A stretch of 64,000 nt of DNA from NCBI RefSeq assembly GCF_024978135.1, contig NZ_JANTEZ010000002.1, positions 496,001 through 560,000 of the forward strand, read 5' to 3'. The notes under the pieces were generated by a model. It was not told the DNA's origin, ran no database searches, and was given only the letters and a program-made list of their open reading frames with translations. Made by a program: the position numbers and the translations under genes. This document shows positions 39,209 to 48,541 of the stretch, in pieces. Source of the stretch: Herbiconiux gentiana. GTDB taxonomy: Bacteria; Actinomycetota; Actinomycetes; Actinomycetales; Microbacteriaceae. Each line of letters begins with the position of its first letter. Position 1 is the first letter of the stretch.

Positions 39209-42200
39209 ATGATCAACGGACACTCACATCGTTCTGTGATGTTCATCGATTACCCCTCGAGAAAGCCGCCCTACGTGCCCCCTGCCTCCGCGAGTCCCCT
39301 GTTCAGATCGTCATCCGGGGGGCCACGAGGTCGCCGATCCCGTCGGGCCGCCGCGCTCGTCGTGATCGCCGGTGTCGTCGCCTCCGGCGCGTTCGCCTTC
39401 TCGGCGGCGTCGGCCGCACCCACCGGTTCGGCCGTCAAGCCACCGGTCGGCCCGTCGGTGCCGGTGAGCTACGCCGACGGCACCTACATCGTGACGCTCG
39501 TCGACGATCCTGCCGCCACCTACTCCGGTTCCGACCAGCGGTTCGCGCAGACGGCACCCGAGGGCGGGCAGCAGCTCGAGGCCACGGCGCCCGCCGTCGA
39601 GGCCTACTCGGCGCACCTGCAGAACCAGCAGGAGGCCGTGGCATCGTCGGTCGGCGCATCCGTCGACTACAGCTACACGCTGACCCTGAACGGATTCTCG
39701 GCGAACCTCAGCGCCGACCAGGCCGCCGAACTCGCGAACCGTCGCGACGTCGCGGCCGTCACCAAGTCAGAGGTCAAGCACCTCGACCGCGCCCCCGCCG
39801 CGACCCCCGCGGCTCCGGTGGCGGCGGCCGACCTCACGCCGTTCCCCCAGACCGGGCAGCAGTCGTCCACCGACTTCCTCGGCCTTAGTGGCGACGACGG
39901 CCTCTGGGCCGAGCTGGGCGGGCAGTCCCAGGCCGGTGCGGGCATCGTGGTCGGTGACATCGACAGCGGCATCGCGCCCGAGAACCCCTCGTTCGCCGGT
40001 GACCCGCTGGGCTCGGCGGAGGGTGCGGACCCGTACCTCGCCGACGGACGCATCGTCTTCGCGAAGTCCGACGGCCAGAGCTACTCGGGCATCTGCCAGC
40101 CGGCCTTCGACGCGAACCAGCAGTGGACCGGCGACGAGTGCAACACCAAGCTCGTCGGCGCCAGCTGGTTCCTGCCGACCTCGCTCTACGACCTCGTGGG
40201 CACCGACGACCGCCCCGAGTTCCTCTCTCCCCGCGACGGTGACGGCCACGGCTCGCACACCACCTCGACCGCGGCGGGCAACGCCGACGTCGACGCGACC
40301 ATCGGCGACTACGACTTCGGAGACATCTCCGGCGTGGCCCCGGCCGCCAAGGTCGCGGAGTACAAGGTCTGCTGGAACGGCAACGGCGTCGAGACCGACG
40401 ACGGCTGCTACACCGAGTCGATCCTCGCGGCCATCGAGCAGGCGGTCTCCGACGGTGTCGACGTGATCAACTACTCGATCGGCGGCGGCGCGGCCACCTC
40501 GACCTTCGCGCTGGAGGACCAGGCGTTCTTCGGTGCCGCGGCCGCGGGTGTCTTCGTCTCGGCCTCGGCCGGCAACTCGGGCCCCGGTGACAGCACCCTC
40601 GACCACGCCTCGCCCTGGTACGCCACCGTGGCGGCGTCGTCGATCCCGACGTACACCGCGACCGCGGAGCTCGGCAACGGCGAGAAGTTCGCCGGAGCCT
40701 CCATCACCGTGCACGAGCCCGTCACGGCGCCCCTGGTGCTGGGCGACGACGCGGCCGGCACCGACGGCGACCTGAACCCCACGATCTGCGAGCCCGGCTC
40801 GCTCTCGCCCGCCCTCACGGCCGGAAAGATCGTCGTCTGCGAGGCCGGTGTCACGGCACGGGTCTCCAAGTCGGCCGAGGTCGCCCGCGCGGGCGGTGTC
40901 GGAATGCTGCTGGTGAACCCGTTCCCGAACGCGAACCACGCCGACGACCACTCGGTGCCGTCGATCCAGATCGACTCCGACCACTACGACGCGATCTACG
41001 CCTACGCGGCCACCGCCGGTGCCACCGCGACCCTCGTCGAGGGCAACACCTCCGGTGAGGAGCGCCCCGTGCCCCAGGTCGCCGGCTTCTCGTCGCGCGG
41101 CCCGGCCGAGGCCGACGGCGCCGACGTGCTGAAGCCCGACATCACCGCCCCCGGTGTGTCGATCCTGGCCGACGGTGCGAACCAGCAGGGCGACGACCCG
41201 AACTTCCAGTTCGAGTCGGGCACCTCGATGTCGGCGCCCCACGTGGCCGGCCTCGCGGCGCTCTACCTGACGAAGTTCCCGAACGCCTCGGTCTCGACCA
41301 TCAAGTCGTCGATGATGACCTCAGCGTACGACTCGGTGAACCAGGACGGCACGCCCTCGAGCGACGTGTTCGCCCAGGGCGCGGGTCACGTCGACCCGAG
41401 CCGCATGCTCGACCCGGGGCTCGTCTACGACAGCGGTGTGCCCGAGTGGATCGCCTTCCTGGAGGGTGAGGGCTACGTCTTCGCCGAACCGACCGGTGTC
41501 GACCCGATCGACCCGAGCGACCTGAACCAGCCGTCGATCGCCATCGGCTCGCTGGCCGGCCTGCAGACGGTCACCCGCACGGTCACCTCGACCGCCGCGG
41601 GCACCTACACCGCGTCGCTCGACATCCCGGGGGTCGAGACCACGGTCACGCCCTCGACGCTGTCGTTCGACGCAGCGGGTGAGACCGCCAGCTACACCGT
41701 CACCTTCGACGTGGCCGACGCCCCCCTCGACGAGTTCGCCACCGGCTACCTCGTCTGGTCGGGCGACACCGGTGAGGTGCGCAGCCCCGTGGCCGTTCGA
41801 CCGGTCGCGCTGGCCGTGCCGTACGAGGTCTCGGGCGAGGGCAACTCGGGCACCGTCTCGGTGCCGCTGACGCCCGGCGTCGACGGGCAGCTGCCCCTCG
41901 CCGTCACCGGCCTGGCCGAGGGCGACCTCGTGAAGGACGCGAGCGCCACCGACGGACACTCCGGATCGCTGCCGAAGGGCAAGTCGTTCGTCTCGACCGT
42001 CACGGTCGAGGAGGGCACGACGTTCGCTCGGTTCGACCTCGACGCCCTCGCCGACACGGACGACCTGGATCTCTACGTCGACCGGATCGGCGAGGACGGC
42101 AAGCCCGTCACCTCGTACACCTCGGCGACGGGATCGGCCGACGAGCGCGTGGACATCGAGAACCCCGAGCCCGGCACCTACGAGGTGACGGTCGACATCT

Positions 42201-42676
42201 ACTCGGTCACCGAGGGATCGGACACCTCGGTGTTCGACCTGGTCGAGTACCTGCTCGGAGTCGGCGAGACCCCCGGTGCGCTCACCGCCCCGGCCTCGCT
42301 CGACCTGGTGTCGGGTCAGCCCACGAGCTACGACGTGAGCTGGACCGACCTCGACGGGCCGGCCCGCTTCCTCGGATCGGTCGCCTACGGTGACACCGGT
42401 CTCAGCACCCTGGTCTCGGTGACCACGACGCAGGCGCTCCCGACGCCGACGCCCACCCCGACCGACACCGCGACGCCCACCCCGGCGCCCACCGGCGCTC
42501 CGGCGCCGAGCGACCCGGGTGCCACCAACGCCCCGGCGCCTGGCGGCGGCGGCGGTTCGGGCAACCTTGCCAACACCGGCTTCGCCGGGCTGGGCATCGG
42601 CATGGCCGCGCTGATCCTGCTGGCCGGAGGCATGGCCGTGGTGCTGGTGATGCGTCGCCGCGCCTCGCGCAGCTGA
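39209..42676 (+). CDS. Cell-wall-anchored subtilisin-like serine protease (S8) with LANTG sorting signal
   Basis: Secreted protease of 1155 residues. A long basic n-region and signal (RRAAALVVIAGVVASGAFAF) are followed by an I9-type propeptide (about 90-190) and the catalytic domain with D252 (GDIDSG), H347 (DGHGSH) and S673 (GTSMS). A PA domain is inserted at about 500-610 and Fn3-like beta domains follow. The C-terminus has a Thr-Pro/Ala-Pro spacer, LANTG (1120-1124), a hydrophobic segment and RRRASRS. LAxTG signals are used by class E sortases (family knowledge). The start may be ATG 39209 or 39239; neither has a good ribosome site. Likely scavenges peptides at the cell surface. Confidence 0.92.
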   Translation: MINGHSHRSVMFIDYPSRKPPYVPPASASPLFRSSSGGPRGRRSRRAAALVVIAGVVASGAFAFSAASAAPTGSAVKPPVGPSVPVSYADGTYIVTLVDDPAATYSGSDQRFAQTAPEGGQQLEATAPAVEAYSAHLQNQQEAVASSVGASVDYSYTLTLNGFSANLSADQAAELANRRDVAAVTKSEVKHLDRAPAATPAAPVAAADLTPFPQTGQQSSTDFLGLSGDDGLWAELGGQSQAGAGIVVGDIDSGIAPENPSFAGDPLGSAEGADPYLADGRIVFAKSDGQSYSGICQPAFDANQQWTGDECNTKLVGASWFLPTSLYDLVGTDDRPEFLSPRDGDGHGSHTTSTAAGNADVDATIGDYDFGDISGVAPAAKVAEYKVCWNGNGVETDDGCYTESILAAIEQAVSDGVDVINYSIGGGAATSTFALEDQAFFGAAAAGVFVSASAGNSGPGDSTLDHASPWYATVAASSIPTYTATAELGNGEKFAGASITVHEPVTAPLVLGDDAAGTDGDLNPTICEPGSLSPALTAGKIVVCEAGVTARVSKSAEVARAGGVGMLLVNPFPNANHADDHSVPSIQIDSDHYDAIYAYAATAGATATLVEGNTSGEERPVPQVAGFSSRGPAEADGADVLKPDITAPGVSILADGANQQGDDPNFQFESGTSMSAPHVAGLAALYLTKFPNASVSTIKSSMMTSAYDSVNQDGTPSSDVFAQGAGHVDPSRMLDPGLVYDSGVPEWIAFLEGEGYVFAEPTGVDPIDPSDLNQPSIAIGSLAGLQTVTRTVTSTAAGTYTASLDIPGVETTVTPSTLSFDAAGETASYTVTFDVADAPLDEFATGYLVWSGDTGEVRSPVAVRPVALAVPYEVSGEGNSGTVSVPLTPGVDGQLPLAVTGLAEGDLVKDASATDGHSGSLPKGKSFVSTVTVEEGTTFARFDLDALADTDDLDLYVDRIGEDGKPVTSYTSATGSADERVDIENPEPGTYEVTVDIYSVTEGSDTSVFDLVEYLLGVGETPGALTAPASLDLVSGQPTSYDVSWTDLDGPARFLGSVAYGDTGLSTLVSVTTTQALPTPTPTPTDTATPTPAPTGAPAPSDPGATNAPAPGGGGGSGNLANTGFAGLGIGMAALILLAGGMAVVLVMRRRASRS

Positions 42677-42690
42677 TCGCCCAATAGATG

Positions 42691-42722
42691 AAGGGGGGCG
42701 GGCCTGACGGCTCGCCCCCCTT
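42691..42722. terminator. Strong bidirectional terminator between convergent genes
   Basis: AAGGGGGGCGGGCC pairs with GGCTCGCCCCCCTT (one G-U) around a 4-base loop, followed by a T-rich stretch on the plus strand. It serves the protease and the dehydrogenase gene from opposite sides. Confidence 0.85.
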
Positions 42723-42736
42723 TCATTTGTTCCCGA

Positions 42737-44245
42737 TCAGGCGGGCAGCGTCAGCACCCCGTCGACCCGGCGCGGGATGCCGATGAAGCCGTCGCGCAGC
42801 TCCTCGGGCAGCACCGCCTCGGGGGCGTTCTGCCAGGCGAGCGGCCGCAGGAACCGGCGCACCGCGGTGACCCCCACCGAGGTGTGCTGCGAATTCGTCG
42901 AGGGCCACGGGCCGCCGTGCTGCTGCGCCCAGGCCACCCGCACCCCGGTCGGGTAGCCGTTGAACACGACCCGCCCCGAGCTGGCCTCCAGGGTCGAGGC
43001 GAGCGAGGAGACGACGTCGGCCTCCTCGTCCTCGACGTGGAGCGTCGCGGTCAGCGAGCGCGGGATGCGGCCGAACGCCTCGCGCACCTCGTCGAGCGAG
43101 TCGTACCGGGCCACGACCACCAGCGGCCCGAAGGCCTCCTCGGCGAGCTCGGCGCCGAGACCGGCCGCCGTGGTCTCGAGCAGCTGCGGCGACACGGCGA
43201 AGCCGTCGTCGCCCGTGGGCGCCGAACCCGACGCCCCGACGACCGCTCCGGCCGCCACCAGCCGGTCGGCGATCTCGCCGAACGAGCTCTGGATGCGGTC
43301 GTTCAGAAGCACCTGCGGCGCGGCCGCCGCGGTGAGCGACTCGAGGGCGTCGACGACCGCCTGTCCCTCGGCTCCCGACGGCACGAAGGCGATGCCCGGC
43401 TTCGTGCAGAGCTGCCCCGCCGATCCCGTGTACGACGCGAACAGCCCGTCGGCGATGGCCGCACCACGGGCCGCGGCCGCCCCGGGCGACACGACGAGCG
43501 GGTTGATGCTCGACAGCTCGCCGAAGAACGGGATGGGGTCGGGCCGCTGGTCGATGGCCCGCTGCAGCGCCTCGGCGGCACCGAGCGATCCGGTGAAGCC
43601 GGCCGCCTTGATGGCGGGCTCCTGCACGAGGGTCACCCCGGCCTGCTGACCGTAGACGATGCCGAAGGTGCCGCGCGGGGCGCCCACCGACTCGGCGGCG
43701 CGCTGCAGCACCTCGAACGAGAGCTTCGAGGTGAGCGGGTGCGAGCCGTGCGCCTTGACGACCACCGGCGACCCGGCGGCGATCGCCGACGCCACGTCGC
43801 CCCCGAGCACCGAGAAGGCGAACGGGAAGTTGCTCGAGCCGAACACGGCCACCGGACCGATCGACACCAGCATGCGCCGCACGTCGGGTGCCGGGCCGAG
43901 CGGGGTGTCGCCCGCGTGGTCGATGGCCGCCTCCACGAAGGACCCTTCGCGCACGGCCTCGGCGAAGAGCGAGAACTGGAAGGCGCTGCGGCCGGCCTCC
44001 CCGGTCAGGCGTGCCGTGCCGAGCCCGGTCTCCGCGTCGGCGGTGGCCACGAGCTCGTCGCGGGCGGCCAGCACACCGGCGGCCATCGCGTCGAGCAGTC
44101 GCGCGCGGAACTCCCGGCCGCGCGACTGCAGCTCCTGGGCGGCGGCCTCGGCGCGCAGGGCGATCTCGTGCACCGCCTCGGGCGAGGTCGGTGCCAACGA
44201 GGTGGCAGCGCTAACACCTGTTCGGGGATCTGTCGTGGTGAGCAT
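42737..44245 (-). CDS. 2-oxoglutarate (alpha-ketoglutaric) semialdehyde dehydrogenase
   Basis: NAD(P)-dependent aldehyde dehydrogenase of 502 residues that would oxidise 2,5-dioxopentanoate to 2-oxoglutarate, the last step of the non-phosphorylative pentose pathway. Catalytic Glu243 is in FFGELSSINP and Cys280 in SAGQLCTKPG, the wording typical of the KGSADH branch (XylA of Caulobacter). ATG 44245 has AAGGAG five bases upstream. A copy of the locus palindrome falls inside codons 10-15, which is unusual. It follows the LacI gene by 31 bp and is the last gene of the leftward series. Confidence 0.9.
   Translation of the reverse strand: MLTTTDPRTGVSAATSLAPTSPEAVHEIALRAEAAAQELQSRGREFRARLLDAMAAGVLAARDELVATADAETGLGTARLTGEAGRSAFQFSLFAEAVREGSFVEAAIDHAGDTPLGPAPDVRRMLVSIGPVAVFGSSNFPFAFSVLGGDVASAIAAGSPVVVKAHGSHPLTSKLSFEVLQRAAESVGAPRGTFGIVYGQQAGVTLVQEPAIKAAGFTGSLGAAEALQRAIDQRPDPIPFFGELSSINPLVVSPGAAAARGAAIADGLFASYTGSAGQLCTKPGIAFVPSGAEGQAVVDALESLTAAAAPQVLLNDRIQSSFGEIADRLVAAGAVVGASGSAPTGDDGFAVSPQLLETTAAGLGAELAEEAFGPLVVVARYDSLDEVREAFGRIPRSLTATLHVEDEEADVVSSLASTLEASSGRVVFNGYPTGVRVAWAQQHGGPWPSTNSQHTSVGVTAVRRFLRPLAWQNAPEAVLPEELRDGFIGIPRRVDGVLTLPA
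44203..44216. promoter_or_regulatory. LacI-type operator inside the dehydrogenase coding region
   Basis: TGTTAGCGCTGCCA on the gene strand, identical over 14 bases to the site at 49875-49888. It lies 29-42 bases inside the reading frame, whose start is well supported by an AAGGAG. It could act as a roadblock site or as an auxiliary looping operator. Confidence 0.55.
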
Positions 44246-44276
44246 CCGTACTCCTTCAGAGGGGGGTGAGGGGAGG

Positions 44277-45332
44277 TCAGGCGCTCTCGCGCGCCATGAC
44301 CGAGAATCCGAGGTCGATCTCGGCGGTCTCGCGGGTGCTGCCGGTCATCCGGGCGAGCAGCAGTTCACCGGCGGCCGTGCCGATGCGGCGGTTGGGCACG
44401 GCGACGGTGGTGAGGGTCGGCACGAGGTGCCGGCTGATCTCGAAGTCGCCGAAGCCGGTGATGGCGATGTCGCCGGGCACCGAGACGCCGGCGCGGGCGC
44501 ACTCGAGCACGGCTCCCGCGGCGAAGACGTCGCTGGCGAACATCAGCACGTCGGTCTCCGGATGCGCGGCCCGCGTCTCGGCCAGCAGCCGCTGCCCGGT
44601 CGCGTAGTCGACGGTCGCGGTGCCGGAGTCGACGACCCGCACGGGCTCGCCCGGGAACAGCTCCCGCACCGACTCCTCGAAGCTCGCCCGCCGGGCGAGC
44701 GCGCGGAAGTCACCGGTCTGGAACGACCCCGCGAAGCTCGGGTGGCGATAGCCGCGCGAGCGCGCGAACTCCACCAGGGCCCGGATCGCGGCGCTGTTCG
44801 AGAACCCCACGACACTGTCGATGGGGGTGTCGGTGAGGTCCCAGGCCTCGACCACGGGCACCTTCGACTCCCGGAGCAGATGGCCCGTGTTGGGCGAGTG
44901 GTCGGTTCCGACGATGAAGATGCCGTCGGGGCGGCGGCCGAGGAAGGCCCGCACGAGCTCCTCCTCGTGGCCGGGCCGGTACGAGGTCGAGCCGATGAAG
45001 AGCTGATACCCCTCGGGGGCGAGCACCTCCTCGAGGCCCTGCAGGGCATCCGCGAACACCGAGGCCGAGACCGTCGGCACGATGGCCGCCACCGTCATGC
45101 TGCGGTTGGAGGCCAGGTTGGACGCCGCGAGGTTCGGCACGTAGCCGGTCTCGCTGATGGAGTTGCGCACACGCTCGAGCGTGAATTCGGAGACCAGCTG
45201 CGGGCTGCGGATGGAGCGGGAGACGGTCTGCGGCGACACCTGCGCGTGCCGCGCGACGTCTTCGAGGGTGACCGAGTGCGTCGAGCGGCGCGTGGGGCGC
45301 GTGACCAGTGCGGCGACGGCCCCGTCGCTCAC
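44277..45332 (-). CDS. LacI-family regulator of the pentose/CoA locus
   Basis: A repressor of 351 residues. The helix-turn-helix SVTLEDVARHAQVSPQTVSRSIRS lies near residues 19-42, the hinge SNLASNRSMTVAAIVPTV follows, and then the sensor domain (GFGDFEISRHLVPTLTTVAVP). It resembles the gluconate-repressor branch. GTG 45332 was chosen over the ATG 21 codons earlier because GTGA overlaps the stop of the XylX-like gene. It sits inside the catabolic series and is the natural candidate to bind the AGCGCT-centred palindromes at 44203, 49875 and 53959-53984, implying autoregulation (inference). Confidence 0.9.
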   Translation of the reverse strand: MSDGAVAALVTRPTRRSTHSVTLEDVARHAQVSPQTVSRSIRSPQLVSEFTLERVRNSISETGYVPNLAASNLASNRSMTVAAIVPTVSASVFADALQGLEEVLAPEGYQLFIGSTSYRPGHEEELVRAFLGRRPDGIFIVGTDHSPNTGHLLRESKVPVVEAWDLTDTPIDSVVGFSNSAAIRALVEFARSRGYRHPSFAGSFQTGDFRALARRASFEESVRELFPGEPVRVVDSGTATVDYATGQRLLAETRAAHPETDVLMFASDVFAAGAVLECARAGVSVPGDIAITGFGDFEISRHLVPTLTTVAVPNRRIGTAAGELLLARMTGSTRETAEIDLGFSVMARESA

Positions 45333-46546
45333 AGCAGCGCCCGGCTCGCGAGGTTCCTCATCAGCGAGCCGATCCCGAACTCCCACGGTTCGCACCTCTC
45401 GCTCGCCTCGACCTGGTTGACCAGACTACCGAGTCCGCTCGCCGAGATCCGCACGATGTCGCCGCGTTTGTGGGTGAAGCCCCGGTCGATGTCGTCGCGG
45501 TCGACGATGGGCGCGAACATCGTGCCGAGCATCAGAACGGCGCCGTCGGGGTAGCGGTGCTGAGGGCCCTCGAGCTGCGCCACGAGGTCGAGCGGGTCGC
45601 GGCTGATCTGGCTCATCTCCGAGGTGCCGTCGAGGTGGAAGCCGTCCTCGCCGTCGATCTCGAGCGTCACGCTCATGCTCCGCACGGCGTCCAGGTCGAA
45701 CGACTCGTCGAACAGGCGGATCAGGGGCCCGAGAGCGCAGGAGGCGTTGTTGTCCTTCGCCTTGGGCAGCAGCAGGGCCGAGCGGCCCTCGACGTCGCGC
45801 AGGTTCACGTCGTTGCCGAGGGTGGCGCCGACGATGCGGCCCGCGCGGTCGACGATCAGGGCGACCTCGGGCTCGGGGTTGTTCCAGAGCGAGGTCGAGA
45901 GCACCCCGACCCGGTCGGCCGTGCCCACCGCCGAGAGCGTCGGTCCCTTGGTGAAGATCTCGGCGTCGGGGCCGATGCCGACCTCGAGGTATTGGCTCCA
46001 GAGACCCTCGCCCACGAGGTACTCCTTCAGCGCCACGGCGGCCGGGGAGCCGGGTACGATCTCGTGCAGGTCGGCTCCGATCTGCTCCAGGATGCCCGCC
46101 CGCATCCGCGCGGCCGCCTCGACGTCGCCCCGCACCCGTTCCTCGATCACCCGCTCGATCATCGACACCGCGAACGTCACCCCCGCCGCCTTCAGGGTCT
46201 GCAGGTCGACCGGAGCGAGCAGCCAGGGCCGGTCGCGGTCCCGGTCGCCCGGAGCGGTGTTCGCGTAGATCTCCTCGAACGAGCCGAGCCGTGCGCCGCC
46301 CTCGCCCGCGGACCGCGCCGCCGCCGCCGGATCGGCCTCGTCGGCGAGGGCGCTGACCGTCGGGAACGTGGCGCTCAGGTCGACCACCCCGTCGGCCGTG
46401 ACGAGTACGGGCGAGGGGCCGTTCGCGGCCGGGTCCCAGACGCGGCCGACGAGCGTGCCGGCGGTGCCGTCGGCGGGGAGGGCCCGCGCGGCGGCGCCCG
46501 CCCAGTCGGTGCGCGGGTCGAGGGGGGTGGTGTCGGTGAGGCTCAT
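45329..46546 (-). CDS. FAH-family 2-keto-3-deoxy-pentonate dehydratase (XylX-like)
   Basis: A protein of 405 residues of the fumarylacetoacetate hydrolase superfamily, long form. LKAAGVTFAVSMIERVIEERVRGD, WSQYLEVGIGPDAEIFTKGP, WNNPEPEVALIVD, LGNDVNLRDVEGRSALLLPKAKDN and DGAVLMLGTMFAP match my recollection of XylX of Caulobacter, which dehydrates 2-keto-3-deoxyxylonate to 2,5-dioxopentanoate. The Glu residues of NNPEPE fit the divalent-metal site of the superfamily. The product would be the substrate of the dehydrogenase two genes on. GGAG lies seven bases before ATG 46546. Confidence 0.85.
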   Translation of the reverse strand: MSLTDTTPLDPRTDWAGAAARALPADGTAGTLVGRVWDPAANGPSPVLVTADGVVDLSATFPTVSALADEADPAAAARSAGEGGARLGSFEEIYANTAPGDRDRDRPWLLAPVDLQTLKAAGVTFAVSMIERVIEERVRGDVEAAARMRAGILEQIGADLHEIVPGSPAAVALKEYLVGEGLWSQYLEVGIGPDAEIFTKGPTLSAVGTADRVGVLSTSLWNNPEPEVALIVDRAGRIVGATLGNDVNLRDVEGRSALLLPKAKDNNASCALGPLIRLFDESFDLDAVRSMSVTLEIDGEDGFHLDGTSEMSQISRDPLDLVAQLEGPQHRYPDGAVLMLGTMFAPIVDRDDIDRGFTHKRGDIVRISASGLGSLVNQVEASERCEPWEFGIGSLMRNLASRALL

Positions 46547-46613
46547 GGGTTCTCCGTCGTGAGAGGTCGGTGCAGGCGGGGGGCGGCGCGTCGCGCGGGG
46601 GGCGGGGGCGGAT

Positions 46614-47402
46614 TCAGCGCCGGTGGAAGACGCCGGCGCGCTTCTCGGCGAAGGCCGCGCGACCTTCCGCGGCGTCGTCGGTGGCGAAGGTCACGGTCTG
46701 CAGGTCGCGCTCGTAGGCGATCGCCGCATCCTGGGGCAGGTTGTAGGCGGCCCGCAGGTTGGCCTTCGCGGTCTCGGCCGCGATCGGCGGGCGCGAGGCG
46801 ATGGTGCGGCCGAGCTCGACGGCACGCTCGAGCAGGGCCTCCGGCGCCACGAGCTCCGAGACGAGTCCCCAGGCGAGCGCCCGCTCGGCGTCGATCGGAT
46901 CACCCGTCATCAGCATCAGCGCCGCGTTCGAGGCGCCGATCGAATGGGCGAGGAAGGTGCTCATACCCCCGCCGCCGATCCAGCCGAGCTTGATCTCGGG
47001 CGCGGCGAACGACGCCGTGGTCGACGCCAGCCGAATGTCGCAGGTCATCGCCGTCTCGAGCCCGCCCCCGAAGGCGTACCCGTTCACGGCCGCGATCACG
47101 GGCTTCCGCAGCAGCCGCAGGGCGTCGCAGTAATCCTCACGGTTGCGGAAGTCCCACGGCGTGGCGTACTTGTCGAGCGAGCGGATGTCCGAGCCGGCGC
47201 AGAAGGCGCGGTCCCCGGCCCCGGTCAGCACCAGCACGCGCACGTCGTCGCTCTCGTTCGCCCAGCCGGCGACCTCGACGAGCGCATCCGACATCTCCTG
47301 GGTGACGGAGTTGAGCTTCTGCGGGCGGTTCAGCGTGACGACGGCCACCTGGTCGACGAGCGCGACGACGATCTCGTCGGTGGCGGGCTTCGGAACGGTC
47401 AT
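46614..47402 (-). CDS. Enoyl-CoA hydratase/isomerase (crotonase family)
   Basis: Crotonase-fold enzyme of 262 residues acting on a CoA thioester. GDRAFCAGSDIRSLD and GYAFGGGLETAMTCDIRLAS form the oxyanion hole and active-site helix. Glu in FGGGLE is in the place of the first catalytic Glu of hydratases, while the second position reads APEIKLGWIGGGG. It is closest by eye to the carnitinyl-CoA/FadB-like branch; substrate unknown. It starts at ATG 47402, overlapping the binding-protein-like gene by four bases. In a sugar-acid locus it may hydrate or dehydrate a hydroxyacyl-CoA made by the CoA-transferase (inference). Confidence 0.88.
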   Translation of the reverse strand: MTVPKPATDEIVVALVDQVAVVTLNRPQKLNSVTQEMSDALVEVAGWANESDDVRVLVLTGAGDRAFCAGSDIRSLDKYATPWDFRNREDYCDALRLLRKPVIAAVNGYAFGGGLETAMTCDIRLASTTASFAAPEIKLGWIGGGGMSTFLAHSIGASNAALMLMTGDPIDAERALAWGLVSELVAPEALLERAVELGRTIASRPPIAAETAKANLRAAYNLPQDAAIAYERDLQTVTFATDDAAEGRAAFAEKRAGVFHRR

Positions 47403-48541
47403 GAGGCGACCCCTTCGGTTCGGCGGACGGAGCTGCGGAACGCGGAGCGCAGCCGCTCGAGCCCCTCGGCGACGGGCAGAGAGCCGGCCACGACCTCTCG
47501 CACGAGCGCCGACGCCGCCGTCTGGAACTCGATGTACCCGGCATAGCGCGGCCGCACCCAGGAGCCCTCGATTGTCGCGAGCGTCGAGCGGTAGAAGCCG
47601 GCCGCGGCGCGGTCGACGTCGGCGTCGGTCCAGGCCGAGCGGGCCGAGGGCTGGCCCGCGTGCCGGGGGATGAAATCGCGCTGGGTCTCCTCCGACAGAA
47701 GCCCCGCGATGTGCGCCACGAGCTCGGGGGTGACCTGCGCGCGGCGGCTGACCGCGAGGCCCGTGCCACCGATGGTCGAGCCGCGTCGGCCGCCGGGGAG
47801 GGCGGCGGGAGCATCCGCGAATCTCAGCACGGGCGAGGAGTAGGTGACGTAGCCATAGACGAGGGGGATGTAGGCGATCTCGTCGCTCGCCGTCATGCGT
47901 TCGAGCAGCGTGATGGGGTTCTGGGCCGCGCTGCCGGCGGGGGCGCGGTCGCCGATCGAGCGCAGGATGTTGAGGGCGAGCGAGCCGGTGATCTCGGAGA
48001 CGAACGGCAGCGCGGGGTCGTCGGCGATCGGATCGCCCAGCGCGGCGCAGATCGACGCGAAGCTGAGGAAGGCGTGCGGGCCGGCGAGCGACAGCGCGAC
48101 CGGCACCTCGGCCGCGAGGCGCTCCACCTCGGCCCAGGTCTCGGGTGCGGTGCCGCCCGGCACGAGGTCGCTGCGGAGCGCTGCGACCTGGGTGGCGGCG
48201 TCGAGGGGCAGCGCCCACTGCCGCCCGTTCAGGCGGTACGACTCGAACGAGGGCCCGACGGAGGCGCCCGCCCATCGCTCGAGCAGCTCGGGTCCGACGA
48301 CGTCCTCCATCGGCTGCAGCGAGCCGAGCTCGAGGGCCTCGCCGAGGTGCGGGTGGTCGAGCACGATCAGGTCGTAGTCGCGGGCGAGCTCGTCGATCGG
48401 ATGCGACTCGAAGTGCTCGAGCGAGTGCGCGTGCCAGTCGATCTCGACCGAGGCATCGGCCGCCGCGGCCGCCCGCAGCGCGTCGCGTCCGCGCGGGTGG
48501 TCCCAGGTGATGCCGCGGTAGGCGGGCGCCGCGCCGGTCAT
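47399..48541 (-). CDS. Signal-less extracellular-solute-binding-like protein coupled to CoA enzymes
   Basis: A protein of 380 residues resembling family 1 substrate-binding proteins: YRGITWDHPRGRDALRAAA, LIVLDHPHLGEALELGSLQPMED, QWALPLDAATQVAALRSDLV, GTGLAVSRRAQ and RPRYAGYIEFQTAASALVREV. Unlike those proteins it begins directly at the first beta strand (MTGAAPAYRGITWDHP), with no signal peptide or lipobox, so it should stay in the cytoplasm. It is translationally coupled on both sides (ATGA) to a CaiB-type CoA-transferase and an enoyl-CoA hydratase. A role as cytosolic sugar-acid binding or delivery subunit is speculative. Confidence 0.75.
   Translation of the reverse strand: MTGAAPAYRGITWDHPRGRDALRAAAAADASVEIDWHAHSLEHFESHPIDELARDYDLIVLDHPHLGEALELGSLQPMEDVVGPELLERWAGASVGPSFESYRLNGRQWALPLDAATQVAALRSDLVPGGTAPETWAEVERLAAEVPVALSLAGPHAFLSFASICAALGDPIADDPALPFVSEITGSLALNILRSIGDRAPAGSAAQNPITLLERMTASDEIAYIPLVYGYVTYSSPVLRFADAPAALPGGRRGSTIGGTGLAVSRRAQVTPELVAHIAGLLSEETQRDFIPRHAGQPSARSAWTDADVDRAAAGFYRSTLATIEGSWVRPRYAGYIEFQTAASALVREVVAGSLPVAEGLERLRSAFRSSVRRTEGVAS

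Noticed and set aside
47399-48541. The binding-like protein as part of a regular sugar importer
   Set aside because: It has no signal peptide and no permease or ATPase beside it, and the locus already has a complete CUT2 importer with its own binding lipoprotein.
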